A stretch of 41,309 nucleotides of DNA from an uncultured Fusicatenibacter sp. (GCA_902493585.1 CABUPZ010000020.1:1-41309); one strand, 5' to 3'; positions 22,936 to 31,299 are shown, numbered from the stretch's first letter. Program-made: numbers and translations. The notes: generated by a model not told the origin, from the sequence alone.

Positions 22936-24255
22936 ATGAGAACAAGACAGGTCAAAAAAGGGACAGGCAAAAAAAAGAAAGGCCGGATGATCGTTTGCCT
23001 GATTGCTGTTACGGCAGCAGTAGGAGGTACCCTTTGGTTTTGGAATGGGACAAGGCAGAAAACTGCGAAGTTAGAGCATATAACAGCGATCACAGTTACC
23101 ACCCAGGAGACTTATCCAGCCGGTGAGAAACTGGGGGAGGTGAAAGTCACTGCAGAAGGAGTGGACGAAGCTGGAAACCAAGTCATCCGGGAACTACCAA
23201 CGGAGGAGTATGTGATAACGCCGGAACAGGTACCGGAACATGGGCACGAGTTTGAAATTACCGCAGCTTTGACGGAGGATGAAGAAATCCGCGCGGAAGC
23301 GACAGCGCTGATCGGACGGGAGGAAGTGCAGAGGTATGAGATCGGGCGGCAGGATCCAGAGGCAGTACAGGCAGTCTTGTATGAAAATGGGGATTTGGAA
23401 ATTGCCGGGAATGGCGCGGTGAAGAATTTTAAGGAGCATGAGATCCCCTGGCAGGAAGATGGCGTCCTGTATCTTACGTGGATTGATCCAGCAGCCGAAA
23501 TCGAACGCATGGATGACTGGTTTTCAGGCAATACGGATTTTGTCGCTATGCTGTGCCCGGTGCCGGATACCGTACGGAGTATGGTGCGGACGTTCTATGG
23601 ATGCACAGCGATGGAGGCGGTGCCGGAAATGGGTACGGCGGTGTATCTGGAAGATCTTACAGCGTGTTACAGCGGTTCCGCAGTCCGGGATGGCGGTGAG
23701 CTGCCCGGTAATCTCAGGACTGCAGAAGAGGCATACAGGGACTGCAAAGCACTGGTCTATGCAGCGGATGCCTCTGCCTGTGTGCAACTGGCAAATATGA
23801 AAAATTGCTACAATGGCTGTACGGCGCTTTCGGATACCAGCACACCAGACAGCGTGACCAATCTGCAGGGGGCGTATCAAAACTGCCTGAATATCACCCG
23901 TGCCTCCATCCCGTCAAAAGCGGAAAACCTTGCATCGGCATATTCCGGCTGTACCGGGCTTACAGTGGTGGAAGGGGAAATACCAGCATCCTGCACCAGT
24001 ATGTCAGGAGCGTTTAAAGACTGTAAGTTCCTGGAGGGAGAACTGACGATCCACTGTACGACACAGTCCTTATCCGGCGTGTTTTCAGGGGCGGCAAAAA
24101 ACAGCCATGGACTAACGGTGTCCCTTAGCTGGGAAAGGAAAACAACGGACTATCAGACGGAGGAAGAAATCTTTGTCTCGCTGGCGGAATCCATCGAGAA
24201 ACAAGCAAAAGTTGATGGCAGCAATATAACCGTAAAGAGAATTGGGCAAAATTAA
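22936..24255 (+). CDS. Membrane-anchored BspA-like leucine-rich-repeat surface protein
   Basis: 439 aa from ATG 22936, 15 codons into the longest frame, chosen for GGAAGGAGAGGG just ahead. A basic N-terminus and one membrane helix (MIVCLIAVTAAVGGTLWFW) anchor it. Next is a bacterial Ig-like/YkuD-adjacent style domain (ITAITVTTQETYPAGEKLG), then a row of irregular repeats of about 22-24 residues with F/Y-x-x-C and GC[TK]xL (FYGCTAM, CYNGCTALSD, AYSGCTGLTV, AFKDCKFLEG), the BspA-type LRR pattern. The likely role is surface contact or adhesion. It has no sorting signal. Cys recurs in each repeat. Confidence 0.7.
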   Translation: MRTRQVKKGTGKKKKGRMIVCLIAVTAAVGGTLWFWNGTRQKTAKLEHITAITVTTQETYPAGEKLGEVKVTAEGVDEAGNQVIRELPTEEYVITPEQVPEHGHEFEITAALTEDEEIRAEATALIGREEVQRYEIGRQDPEAVQAVLYENGDLEIAGNGAVKNFKEHEIPWQEDGVLYLTWIDPAAEIERMDDWFSGNTDFVAMLCPVPDTVRSMVRTFYGCTAMEAVPEMGTAVYLEDLTACYSGSAVRDGGELPGNLRTAEEAYRDCKALVYAADASACVQLANMKNCYNGCTALSDTSTPDSVTNLQGAYQNCLNITRASIPSKAENLASAYSGCTGLTVVEGEIPASCTSMSGAFKDCKFLEGELTIHCTTQSLSGVFSGAAKNSHGLTVSLSWERKTTDYQTEEEIFVSLAESIEKQAKVDGSNITVKRIGQN

Positions 24256-24263
24256 TAAAAATA

Positions 24264-24294
24264 AATTGACATTGTCAATTTTATGATATATACT
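24264..24294 (+). promoter_or_regulatory. Promoter and operator of the XRE regulator
   Basis: TTGACA (24266-24271), 17 bp, TATACT (24289-24294). A perfect 17-bp dyad AATTGACATTGTCAATT (24264-24280) covers the -35, suggesting autoregulation. A 15/17 copy lies at 27419. Confidence 0.75.
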
Positions 24295-24319
24295 GACGAC
24301 AAAGAAAGAGGGTGAAACA

Positions 24320-24694
24320 ATGACAGTGGCACAGCGTTTGAAGAAAATCAGGAAGAAGCACGGGCTTAGCCAAAAAGCAATGGCCGAATTGATCGGCGTA
24401 TCTCCTGGGGCTGTGTGCCGCTGGGAAAAAGGAGAGAGGGAGATTTCCGACTGGGTGATGAAAGCGTATAGTGCAGCGTTCCATGTCCCGGAAACGTATT
24501 TTTTCGAACATGGGGAAGAAACCCAGAGCGAAACAAAGGAGATCAAACTGTATGCTGATCCGTCCCAGGTACAGGACCGGAAAAGAATGGAAGAGCGGAT
24601 GCTGCAGTATTTTCGGCGGCTGACGCCGCAGAAGCAGGAACAATACCTGGAGAAACTTGCCAATGATGCTAAAACAGAAGAGATTGAGGAATAA
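24320..24694 (+). CDS. XRE-family transcriptional regulator
   Basis: 124 aa. HTH_3 domain at residues 1-60: VAQRLKKIRKKHGLSQKAMA, then ELIGVSPGAVCRWEKGERE. A charged helical C-terminus (DPSQVQDRKRMEERMLQYF) follows. GAGGGTGA precedes the ATG. The dyads at 24264 and 27419 are likely targets, linking it to the HipA-like gene 2.9 kb downstream. Confidence 0.85.
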   Translation: MTVAQRLKKIRKKHGLSQKAMAELIGVSPGAVCRWEKGEREISDWVMKAYSAAFHVPETYFFEHGEETQSETKEIKLYADPSQVQDRKRMEERMLQYFRRLTPQKQEQYLEKLANDAKTEEIEE

Positions 24695-24700
24695 AAAGGC

Positions 24701-24717
24701 GTGTCAAAGTCTGACAC
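24701..24717. repeat. Dispersed dyad 4
   Basis: GTGTCAAAGTCTGACAC between the XRE gene and the CAP-protein gene, 17 bp before the latter's ATG, partly in its frame (SKSDTE). Confidence 0.9.
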
Positions 24718-24733
24718 AGAAAGAGAGGATTGT

Positions 24734-26887
24734 ATGAAAAGAAACAAAGTAATCGCAATGCTGCTTGGAATGGGCTTAATGGCTGGGACTCTTGCAGTGC
24801 CGGTGACGGTACCGAAAACAACGGTGTACGCAGCTGCCAGCACCCAACAGGTCATCGGACACGGAGAATGGAAACAGGAAAACGGCAAATGGTATTATTA
24901 CCAGGATGGGAACATGCTGAAGAACTGCTGGGTCAAAGATGGCATCGACTGGTATATGCTGAATGAAGATGGAACCATGAAGTCCGATGAATTTATCAAG
25001 ATCGATAACGATTTATACTATTTCCGTGGCTGGGGCGGCATGCTGTATAACAGCTGGTATACGGATGCGGAAGGAAACCGCTACTATTTCCGTGACTGGG
25101 GCGGCGCGTTAAACACGGGCTGGAAGCAGATCGGAAACGACTGGTATTATTTCGATAAAGAAAATTGCAAAGCGCATGCGAATACGTTTGAGAAAATCGA
25201 CAAGGACCTGTATGCGTTTGATGCAGACGGCAGAATGCTCCATGATACCTGGTATACAAAAGACGGAAACCGTTATTACCTCCGTGGCTGGGGCGGCGCG
25301 TTAAACACGGGCTGGAAGCAGATTGGAAGCGACTGGTATTATTTTGATAAAGAAAACTGTAAAGCGCATGCCAATACCTTTGAAAAAATCGATAAAGACC
25401 TGTATGCGTTCGATGAAAACGGCAAAATGCTCCATGATACCTGGTATACGAAAGATGGAAACCGTTATTACCTCCGTGGTTGGGGCGGCGCGTTAAACAC
25501 CGGATGGGTGCAGATGGATGGGAACTGGTATTATTTCGACCAGGGAACCTGCGCTGCTTATGCGAATACGATCCGAAGAATCGATAATGATGTTTATGGG
25601 TTTGATGCAGAGGGCAGGATGCTCCATGACTGCTGGGTGGAATCGGATGGAATCCATTATTATTTCCGTGGCTGGGGCGGCGCTTTCCATGACCAGACCG
25701 TTACTATTGACGGAAAAGAATATGTCTTTGACAGCAGCTGCAATGGAACATTGAAGAATACGGCAGTGCCGACTCCGCAGCCGACGGAGACTCCTGACCC
25801 GGCACCAACAGAAACCCCAGATCCGACACCAACAGAAACGCCGGAAGAAATCAAGGTTCGTAAAATCACTGTATCCGGCAATCAGGAAATGACAGCAGGA
25901 ACAACACAAAAGCTTACCGCTGCGGTGACTCCGGACAATGCTGCAAACAAAGCGGTCTCCTGGTCATCCAGCAATCCGGATGCGGCAAGCGTGTCCTCCG
26001 ACGGCACGGTTACTGCCCATCAGGCTGGAACCGTTACGATCACAGCAACGGCGGCGGATGGCTCTGGAGTATCCGGAAGCATCCAGATTACCGTCAAAGC
26101 GCAGAAGGTAGAAGTATCTGAGCTGTATGTGCTGGATGCCAACGGCGTGGATCAGAGCACGACACTGACCGCGATCGGGGAAACCACCCAGCTTACCCTG
26201 GATATCCGTCCGGCAAATGCAACGGATAAAACAGTCACCTGGTGGAGCGAACATCCAGAAATCGCTACCGTAGACCAGAATGGAAAAGTTACAGCGGTCA
26301 GCGAAGGATGGACTTATATCTATGCGCAGACGGCAAATGGATGTATCGACAATACGACTGTAAGTGTTTCGCTGCCGAAGACAGACGAAGATTATCTGGA
26401 TGAAATCATCTATGACGAAGAAATGTCACGCCAGGTCTTTGATCTCGTGAATCAGCAGAGAGTGCTGGAAGGGCATCTGGAAATGGAATGGTCCGATGGA
26501 TTTGAGAAAGACCAGGCTATAGCAGTGGCGGGAAATAACTTATTGCGTCTTATGAAAGGAGAAGATGATTTTGATTCTCTTTCCGATCACAATGGATCAC
26601 AAAATGGTCTTGGAGGTCAGAAAAAGAATTTGACTGCAAATGACATCTTTAGTCAGTGGATGAGTTCACCTGCACATAAGGCAAATCAAATGGATGACTT
26701 CATAACTGCTTCTTCATATGTTGTTATGTATAAGGAGGCAGATGATGGATCTAAGATATATTCAGCTATTGCATCGCTGGCTCCATTTAAAGCGGAAAAT
26801 GCTGGATGGGAAGATGGGGATTCCTATATGAAAACTGTTATGACGGAGGATACTTATAATATGCTTCTTGCTCATTTTAAAAAATAA
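24734..26887 (+). CDS. Secreted cell-wall-binding CAP-domain protein
   Basis: 717 aa from ATG 24734 (GAGAGGA upstream); earlier in-frame codons are only the dyad at 24701. Signal peptide at residues 1-33 (ends VYAAAS). About ten choline/glucan-binding type repeats (GKWYYYQDG, NDWYYFD, NRYYLRGWGGALNTGW) are followed by a Pro-Thr linker (TPDPAPTETPDPTPTET). Two Big_2 Ig-like domains (VRKITVSGNQEMTAGTTQKL and KVEVSELYVLD) precede a C-terminal CAP/SCP domain (FDLVNQQR, SDHNGS, SSPAHKANQM). Three 192-bp DNA repeats lie in the binding region. The last 330 bp are clearly more AT-rich, as if the CAP end came from elsewhere. It probably binds the cell wall. Confidence 0.85.
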   Translation: MKRNKVIAMLLGMGLMAGTLAVPVTVPKTTVYAAASTQQVIGHGEWKQENGKWYYYQDGNMLKNCWVKDGIDWYMLNEDGTMKSDEFIKIDNDLYYFRGWGGMLYNSWYTDAEGNRYYFRDWGGALNTGWKQIGNDWYYFDKENCKAHANTFEKIDKDLYAFDADGRMLHDTWYTKDGNRYYLRGWGGALNTGWKQIGSDWYYFDKENCKAHANTFEKIDKDLYAFDENGKMLHDTWYTKDGNRYYLRGWGGALNTGWVQMDGNWYYFDQGTCAAYANTIRRIDNDVYGFDAEGRMLHDCWVESDGIHYYFRGWGGAFHDQTVTIDGKEYVFDSSCNGTLKNTAVPTPQPTETPDPAPTETPDPTPTETPEEIKVRKITVSGNQEMTAGTTQKLTAAVTPDNAANKAVSWSSSNPDAASVSSDGTVTAHQAGTVTITATAADGSGVSGSIQITVKAQKVEVSELYVLDANGVDQSTTLTAIGETTQLTLDIRPANATDKTVTWWSEHPEIATVDQNGKVTAVSEGWTYIYAQTANGCIDNTTVSVSLPKTDEDYLDEIIYDEEMSRQVFDLVNQQRVLEGHLEMEWSDGFEKDQAIAVAGNNLLRLMKGEDDFDSLSDHNGSQNGLGGQKKNLTANDIFSQWMSSPAHKANQMDDFITASSYVVMYKEADDGSKIYSAIASLAPFKAENAGWEDGDSYMKTVMTEDTYNMLLAHFKK
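25090..25510 (+). repeat. 192-bp tandem repeats in the wall-binding gene
   Basis: The motif GGGGCGGCGCGTTAAACAC recurs at about 25099, 25291 and 25483, exactly 192 bp (64 codons) apart, with near-identical intervening sequence. Recent duplication and copy-number variation are likely. Confidence 0.8.
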
Positions 26888-26891
26888 ATCC

Positions 26892-26908
26892 GTGTCACAC
26901 TTTGACAC
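26892..26908. repeat. Dispersed dyad 5
   Basis: GTGTCACACTTTGACAC, 5 bp after the stop of the CAP-protein gene. Confidence 0.9.
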
Positions 26909-26940
26909 GAGTATAGTTACCGGGATACTCACGAAAAGAC

Positions 26941-26972
26941 AAACGGCTCCAAGAAAAGCTTTGGAGCCGTTT
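26941..26972. terminator. Hairpin after the CAP-protein gene
   Basis: AAACGGCTCCA pairs perfectly with TGGAGCCGTTT across a 10-nt loop. Only a short T tail follows, so termination may be partial; it is symmetric enough for both strands. The rest of 26973-27173 shows no gene apart from the dyad at 27125. Confidence 0.65.
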
Positions 26973-27124
26973 GCTATTGGGAGCACAAATGTTTTTCGTT
27001 CTCGGTGATGAAGTGAAAAGCTTCTGGCTCTATGTGGCTTAACCTAAATGTAATTTTCTTAATGTATCTTGAAGAATGTGAGAAACATTCACGTTTCTTA
27101 GTGCATCAGATAAGTGGGGAATCT

Positions 27125-27141
27125 GTGTCAAAGTCTGACAC
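27125..27141. repeat. Dispersed dyad 6
   Basis: GTGTCAAAGTCTGACAC, 33 bp before the 61-aa gene. Confidence 0.9.
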
Positions 27142-27173
27142 GGATTAAGAAAATCAGGAAGGAGTATGTAGGA

Positions 27174-27359
27174 ATGAAAAAGGAAGAAGCTGTGGTATTT
27201 CTAAGAAATCATGGGCACCAGGCAATGATTGAAAATGGAGTGGTTATGATAATTATGGCTCAAAATAGAAGTACGGTAAAGAAAATCGGAAGATTTTTGC
27301 GGGAAGCTGGGTATCATAGCAGCTATGGTGTAAGATACAAAGCAAATTCAGACATCTAA
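27174..27359 (+). CDS. Small hypothetical protein
   Basis: 61 aa from ATG 27174, 8 bp after AAGGAG. It reads MKKEEAVVFLRNHGHQAMIE, then AQNRSTVKKIGRFLREAGYH. It has alternating strands and helices, no membrane segment and no family recognised. A dyad at 27125-27141 lies 33 bp ahead of the start. Confidence 0.6.
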   Translation: MKKEEAVVFLRNHGHQAMIENGVVMIIMAQNRSTVKKIGRFLREAGYHSSYGVRYKANSDI

Positions 27360-27418
27360 TGTAAAGACAAGTGAATGAACGAAAAAAGAGAACACTTATA
27401 AAAATGTCAAAAACTCAA

Positions 27419-27449
27419 AATTGACTTTGTTAATTTTCGTGGATATAAT
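27419..27449 (+). promoter_or_regulatory. Promoter and XRE-type operator of the HipA-like gene
   Basis: TTGACT (27421-27426), 17 bp, TATAAT (27444-27449). AATTGACTTTGTTAATT (27419-27435) matches the operator at 24264 in 15 of 17 positions and likewise covers the -35. Confidence 0.7.
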
Positions 27450-27559
27450 GATAAAAAGAGAAATGATTAGATGATTGCGGTAAAAAATTTTTTCCATATT
27501 TCCAAAAACTGGATGCCCAAAAAAGAAGATATCTGAAACGAATATCAGAAGGAAGGAGC

Positions 27560-27576
27560 GTGTCAAAGTCTGACAC
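27560..27576. repeat. Dispersed dyad 7
   Basis: GTGTCAAAGTCTGACAC between GGAAGGAG and the HipA-like start codon; its GTG opens an 8-codon frame whose TAA overlaps that ATG. Confidence 0.9.
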
Positions 27577-27585
27577 AGACGAATA

Positions 27586-28755
27586 ATGGAATCGTTCTTG
27601 TTAATGAATAAAGATCGGCCGGTTTTGAAGTTTACGATTCTTGAGGGAACGTTTGGTACTGTTGAACTAAAAGAAACGGAACGATATACCGATTTGCTTC
27701 CGCTTGGATTTCGAAGTATTCAAAGTTGGATTGAAAGTCGGCAGGCTCCGAAGCATCGGGAACATATTGCAGAGTTAATGCGGGTATGTGGCTGTTCCAG
27801 GCTAGATGGGTTTGTAAAGATCACCCATGCACTGAGTTTAAATGATACCTTTTGGACCAAACCGGAAGAGAGTTCCCTGAGATGGGATGAAGTGTCGCTT
27901 TATAAAAATGAATTTGATGAAACAATTGCGAGAATAGCTTTTGAAGGGGGCATGTATGGAGCAAGGTTTCCCACTACATCACCAGAATTTGAAACGGATG
28001 GTTCGTTTGCAAAATGTTGGGTGCGTGATCCGGACGGAACCATTTCCCTTTTAAAACGTGGGTCGAGTGGCAGCAGAAACGCAGGACTGGAACCCTTTTC
28101 TGAAGTGTATGCTTCCCAGGTGGCTAATCGGATCTGTAAAGAGTTTGTCCCATATACATCCGTCATCTACCACGGAAAACTTGCATCAAAATGTCCTCTG
28201 TTTACAAATGAAAAAACAGGGTTTGTCCCAATTTACAAATGTTTGCAAACGGACTTAACGGTTACCAATGTTTTACGGTATATGGAAGAACATGGAGCGG
28301 AAGATGCGTTTCGAAGAATGTTAGTGCTGGATGCATTAATTCTTAATACAGACCGCCATGCTGGCAACTATGGCATGATGTTTGATACAGATACCTTACA
28401 GATTTTAAAGATGGGACCGGTTTTCGATCATAATCAGGCATTGCTTCCGTATGCGGAAGAAGAAGATTTTCTTCATCTGGAAGAGTATCTGGCAACAAGA
28501 CCAACCAGAATCGGTGAGGATTTTAATGAAATTGCGTATGAAGCGCTTACTCCGGAAATCCGTTCAGATTTGATTCAGATGAAAGGTTTTCAGTTCCAGA
28601 GAAATCAAAAGATCGGATTACCGGAAGAGCGATTAAAAGCTTTGGAAGGTATGATCAATCTACAGATCGATCAGATCCTGAAGCGGAAACAGCTGTTCCT
28701 GTCAAAAGGCAATGAAAAACCGGCTCATAAAAAGAATTCAGTGAAAATCAAATAA
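27586..28755 (+). CDS. HipA-like kinase-fold protein
   Basis: 389 aa. The C-terminal half has the HipA/PI3K-like catalytic signature LILNTDRHAGNYG (Asp256, His258, Asn261 region) and a metal-binding GPVFDHNQAL (Asp281). An upstream SLLKRGSSGSRN stretch could be the P-loop-like segment. HipA kinases phosphorylate a tRNA synthetase or other targets and cause growth arrest. It lacks an adjacent HipB; the XRE protein at 24320 shares its operator and may be the partner. ATG 27586 overlaps the stop of an 8-codon frame (MSKSDTDE) formed by the dyad at 27560, which sits between a good GGAAGGAG and this start, so translation is probably coupled. Confidence 0.75.
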   Translation: MESFLLMNKDRPVLKFTILEGTFGTVELKETERYTDLLPLGFRSIQSWIESRQAPKHREHIAELMRVCGCSRLDGFVKITHALSLNDTFWTKPEESSLRWDEVSLYKNEFDETIARIAFEGGMYGARFPTTSPEFETDGSFAKCWVRDPDGTISLLKRGSSGSRNAGLEPFSEVYASQVANRICKEFVPYTSVIYHGKLASKCPLFTNEKTGFVPIYKCLQTDLTVTNVLRYMEEHGAEDAFRRMLVLDALILNTDRHAGNYGMMFDTDTLQILKMGPVFDHNQALLPYAEEEDFLHLEEYLATRPTRIGEDFNEIAYEALTPEIRSDLIQMKGFQFQRNQKIGLPEERLKALEGMINLQIDQILKRKQLFLSKGNEKPAHKKNSVKIK

Positions 28756-29091
28756 TATGTGGTGTCAAAGTATGACACGAACAAATATAAGAATATTGTT
28801 AGATCGTGTGGAGGGTATTATGCGACATCAGTTCAATCGTACTATAATCGGTTCACACTCATTGACACGATATTTCATTTTTCTAACCACAGAATAGATA
28901 GTATGGTTAGAATCTGTCCCGAAAAAAATATAAAATTTAGGACAGATTTGTTTTAAAAGCTCGATTTGAGCCTGATTTTTATTCCTTTCTTTGTATTCTC
29001 CCTGCTTTTCTAACCATTATTCTAACCACTCGTTGACAATGATGGTTAGAATGGTTAGAATATGGGTAGAATATATCCAAGAGGTGAACAG
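28756..29091. promoter_or_regulatory. Control region with six TGGTTAGAA boxes before the AlbA-type gene
   Basis: No gene. TTCTAACCA occurs at 28881, 29008 and 29020, and its complement TGGTTAGAA at 28904, 29043 and 29052, giving nested inverted pairs. The promoter TTGACA (29033-29038), 17 bp, TAGAAT (29056-29061) lies inside the right group; its spacer and -10 are built from two TGGTTAGAA copies. The next gene's product has a C-terminal winged helix and could be the binder. Confidence 0.75.
28762..28778. repeat. Dispersed dyad 8
   Basis: GTGTCAAAGTATGACAC, 6 bp after the HipA-like gene. Confidence 0.9.
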
Positions 29092-30405
29092 ATGATTTTT
29101 CAGGAAAGCGAAACCGTGGAACTAAAGTCTATTGTTGTGGATGACATAAAAAAAGAGATTATAGCTTTTGCAAATTGTGAGGGCGGAAAACTATATATTG
29201 GTGTTCAGGACGATGGAACTGTAATCGGAGTGGACGACCCGGACGGAGTTGCTTTACAAGTCAGCAATATGGTACGGGATGCAATCAAGCCGGATCTAAC
29301 CATGTTCCTGCACTATCAAACATTGAACGAGGATGGGAAGCGGATTATTGCTATTGACGTTCAGCAGGGAACTGAGCGACCCTATTATATCGCCAAAAAA
29401 GGGTTAAGACCAGAAGGCGTTTTTGTGCGTCAAGGATATTCTTCTGTTCCGGCTACTAATACGGCAATTCGCCGTATGATTAAGGAAACCGATGGAGACC
29501 ATTTTGAGGATATGCGGTCATTGGAACAGGAGTTAACTTTTGAAGCGGCACGGAAGGAATTTTCTGAAAGAAATATCCCGTTTGGCGAGCCTCAGATGAA
29601 AACATTAGGAATTATGACCCATGATGGAGTTTATACAAATCTGGGACTTCTACTGTCCGATCAGTGTGTGCATACGATCAAAGTAGCGGCCTTTGAAGGA
29701 ACAACACAACAGGAATTTAAGGATCGTAAAGAATTTTCTGGCTCTTTGTTCAGGCAGATGGATGAAGTATATGATTACATTGATTTCCGCAACCAGATTC
29801 ATTCTACTTTTCAAAAACTGCGCCGGATCGATCAGCGGGATTACCCTGAAACGGCTGTCAGGGAGGTCCTTTTGAACCTGCTTGTGCATCGTGAATATTC
29901 ATTCCGTGCCAGCACTTTTATCAGCCTTTATGAAGATCGGATTGAGTTCACTTCTATCGGGGGGCTTGTAAGCGGTGTGACCCTGAATGATATTATGATG
30001 GGGATTTCCGTATGCCGGAATGTAAAACTGGCAAATGTATTTTATCGTTTGGAATTGATCGAAGCCTATGGAACCGGAATGTTAAAGATTCAGGAGGCTT
30101 ATTCTGGCACCGGAAAAACCCCTAAAATAGAAACTTCCGACAATGCTTTTAAGATTATCCTCCCAAACCTGAATGTGCATACAGAGCAGAACGAACCTTC
30201 CACAGACAAGTTGGTTGGATTCGTTCAGGAGAATCTGGTAATTGATCTGGCAAAAAAACAAGGCACGTTTACAAGGAAAGATTTGGAAAAAACATTGGAA
30301 ATCAGCCAGACTGCATGTGGTCGGTTATTAAAGCGAATGATGGAGAGCGGTCAGATTGTCCAAGAAGGAAAGGGCAGGAATACGCATTACCGTCTTTTGG
30401 AATAA
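29092..30405 (+). CDS. AlbA_2/Schlafen-type ATP-binding regulator
   Basis: 437 aa from ATG 29092 (GAGGTGA upstream). The N-terminal AlbA_2 (Schlafen-like) domain has FQESETVELKSI, then AFANCEGGKLYIGVQDDGTV and VRQGYSSVPA. A GHKL-like HATPase_c_4 region (TAVREVLLNLLVHREYS, IEFTSIGGLVSG) follows, then a winged helix at the end (TFTRKDLEKTLEISQTACGR). Proteins of this build are mobile-element regulators, some active in phage defence. Autoregulation through the six boxes upstream is likely. Ends at a strong terminator. Confidence 0.82.
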   Translation: MIFQESETVELKSIVVDDIKKEIIAFANCEGGKLYIGVQDDGTVIGVDDPDGVALQVSNMVRDAIKPDLTMFLHYQTLNEDGKRIIAIDVQQGTERPYYIAKKGLRPEGVFVRQGYSSVPATNTAIRRMIKETDGDHFEDMRSLEQELTFEAARKEFSERNIPFGEPQMKTLGIMTHDGVYTNLGLLLSDQCVHTIKVAAFEGTTQQEFKDRKEFSGSLFRQMDEVYDYIDFRNQIHSTFQKLRRIDQRDYPETAVREVLLNLLVHREYSFRASTFISLYEDRIEFTSIGGLVSGVTLNDIMMGISVCRNVKLANVFYRLELIEAYGTGMLKIQEAYSGTGKTPKIETSDNAFKIILPNLNVHTEQNEPSTDKLVGFVQENLVIDLAKKQGTFTRKDLEKTLEISQTACGRLLKRMMESGQIVQEGKGRNTHYRLLE

Positions 30406-30418
30406 ATTATAATCAATG

Positions 30419-30449
30419 AAAAAACGAGGACCGAACACCCTCGTTTTTT
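30419..30449 (+). terminator. Terminator after the AlbA-type gene
   Basis: AAAAAACGAGG pairs with CCTCGTTTTTT across a loop of 8-9 nt, with the T run at the 3' side. Confidence 0.9.
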
Positions 30450-30473
30450 CTATGCCATTTTTAAAGAAAGGAA

Positions 30474-30554
30474 GTGGTTTTAATTCAACTCTTGATATTC
30501 ATTGTTGCCCTTGTCGGTCCTGTTTACGAGATTTTCAAGGATAGACGAAAATAG
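30474..30554 (+). CDS. Possible type I toxin peptide
   Basis: 26 aa from GTG 30474: MVLIQLLIFIVALVGPVY, then EIFKDRRK. One hydrophobic helix and a basic tail resemble Fst/holin-like type I toxins. The stop TAG begins a long hairpin (AAAATAGCCG), the same junction seen at the toxin ends of the array. AAAGGAAG is very close to the GTG, so the true start may differ. No antisense promoter was found. Confidence 0.45.
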   Translation: MVLIQLLIFIVALVGPVYEIFKDRRK

Positions 30555-30665
30555 CCGCCACTACTCCCAATGATATGATACCTCCAAAGTAACAGATTTT
30601 TATATTTAATCTGTCTACTTTAGAGGTATCATATCATATCAAATAGTGACGGCTTTCCTTTTTTT
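30553..30665 (+). terminator. Long hairpin with terminator after the toxin-like peptide
   Basis: AGCCGCCACTA (30553) pairs with TAGTGACGGCT (30644-30654), and ATGATATGATACCTC pairs with GAGGTATCATATCAT further in, around AAAGTA/TACTTT and AGATT/AATCT. A T8 run follows. It resembles the 3' end of type I toxin mRNAs. From 30666 to 30996 nothing is seen except the dyad at 30857. Confidence 0.75.
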
Positions 30666-30856
30666 ATCTCAAATATAGCGCATCCGGTAATGGGGTACAA
30701 GTGTTTCTTTTTCCTTCTTCTCATTCTTTTTTCGGATTTTGGCAATAGGATCGATTGAGGAAAGAACGAAGGCTGCTGTCTGTCCGGCTGTTTTCTGCGT
30801 TCAGGAGAATCTTTATAATTTCCTAGGGATATGTTATAGGGACAGAGATAATCCCC

Positions 30857-30873
30857 GTGTCAAAGTGTGACAC
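30857..30873. repeat. Dispersed dyad 9
   Basis: GTGTCAAAGTGTGACAC in the gap between the toxin-like peptide and the leftward 100-aa gene. Confidence 0.9.
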
Positions 30874-30996
30874 GAGCAGAGTTTTCGCAAAAGCTACATA
30901 CTTTATTATTTCTTGTCCTTATACTTAAAGTATTTTCTTAGTGCATCGTTTACTACTTATTTTCATTACTTCGCAGCGAACAAGAATGGCATCCGG

Positions 30997-31299
30997 TCAA
31001 TTTGTTTCAATGATGCCGTACTCTATGAGAATGTTTTTGGCAGCATGGGGCGGAGAAACAATTCCAAGGCTATAGTAATCATAGCGATGGCTGCGCCGAA
31101 AGTCCTCTACCGGTTCTGGAGCATAGGCAGATACGTCTGCATGCTGATATTCTTCCGTTTCCTTTAAATCGTCCGTTACAGCACGGATGATATCGTCTGC
31201 TGCAGAATAGATATCGTTGCCGTATTCAATCCCAATTAATTCATGTTTCCGGATATCCCGGTCAATTTTCCCTTTGGTTTTAAAGATTTTGTATTTCAA
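30997..31299 (-). CDS. Hypothetical protein
   Basis: 100 aa from TTG 31299, with GGAGG 8 nt upstream on the minus strand, which supports it as real. It reads KYKIFKTKGKIDRDIRKHEL, then IGIEYGNDIYSAADDIIRAV and LGIVSPPHAAKNILIEYGII. Soluble, mixed alpha/beta, no family recognised. It is the only leftward gene in the cargo part of the element. Confidence 0.65.
   Translation of the reverse strand: MKYKIFKTKGKIDRDIRKHELIGIEYGNDIYSAADDIIRAVTDDLKETEEYQHADVSAYAPEPVEDFRRSHRYDYYSLGIVSPPHAAKNILIEYGIIETN

Noticed and set aside
28759..28956. 65-codon frame starting at a dispersed dyad (MVSKYDTNKYK)
   Set aside because: No ribosome binding site, irregular composition, and it overlaps the operator region of the AlbA-type gene.
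27094..30947. Shared 14-mer TTTCTTAGTGCATC at 27094 and 30934
   Set aside because: A 14-base match between two places in 41 kb is expected by chance a few times, and flanks do not align.
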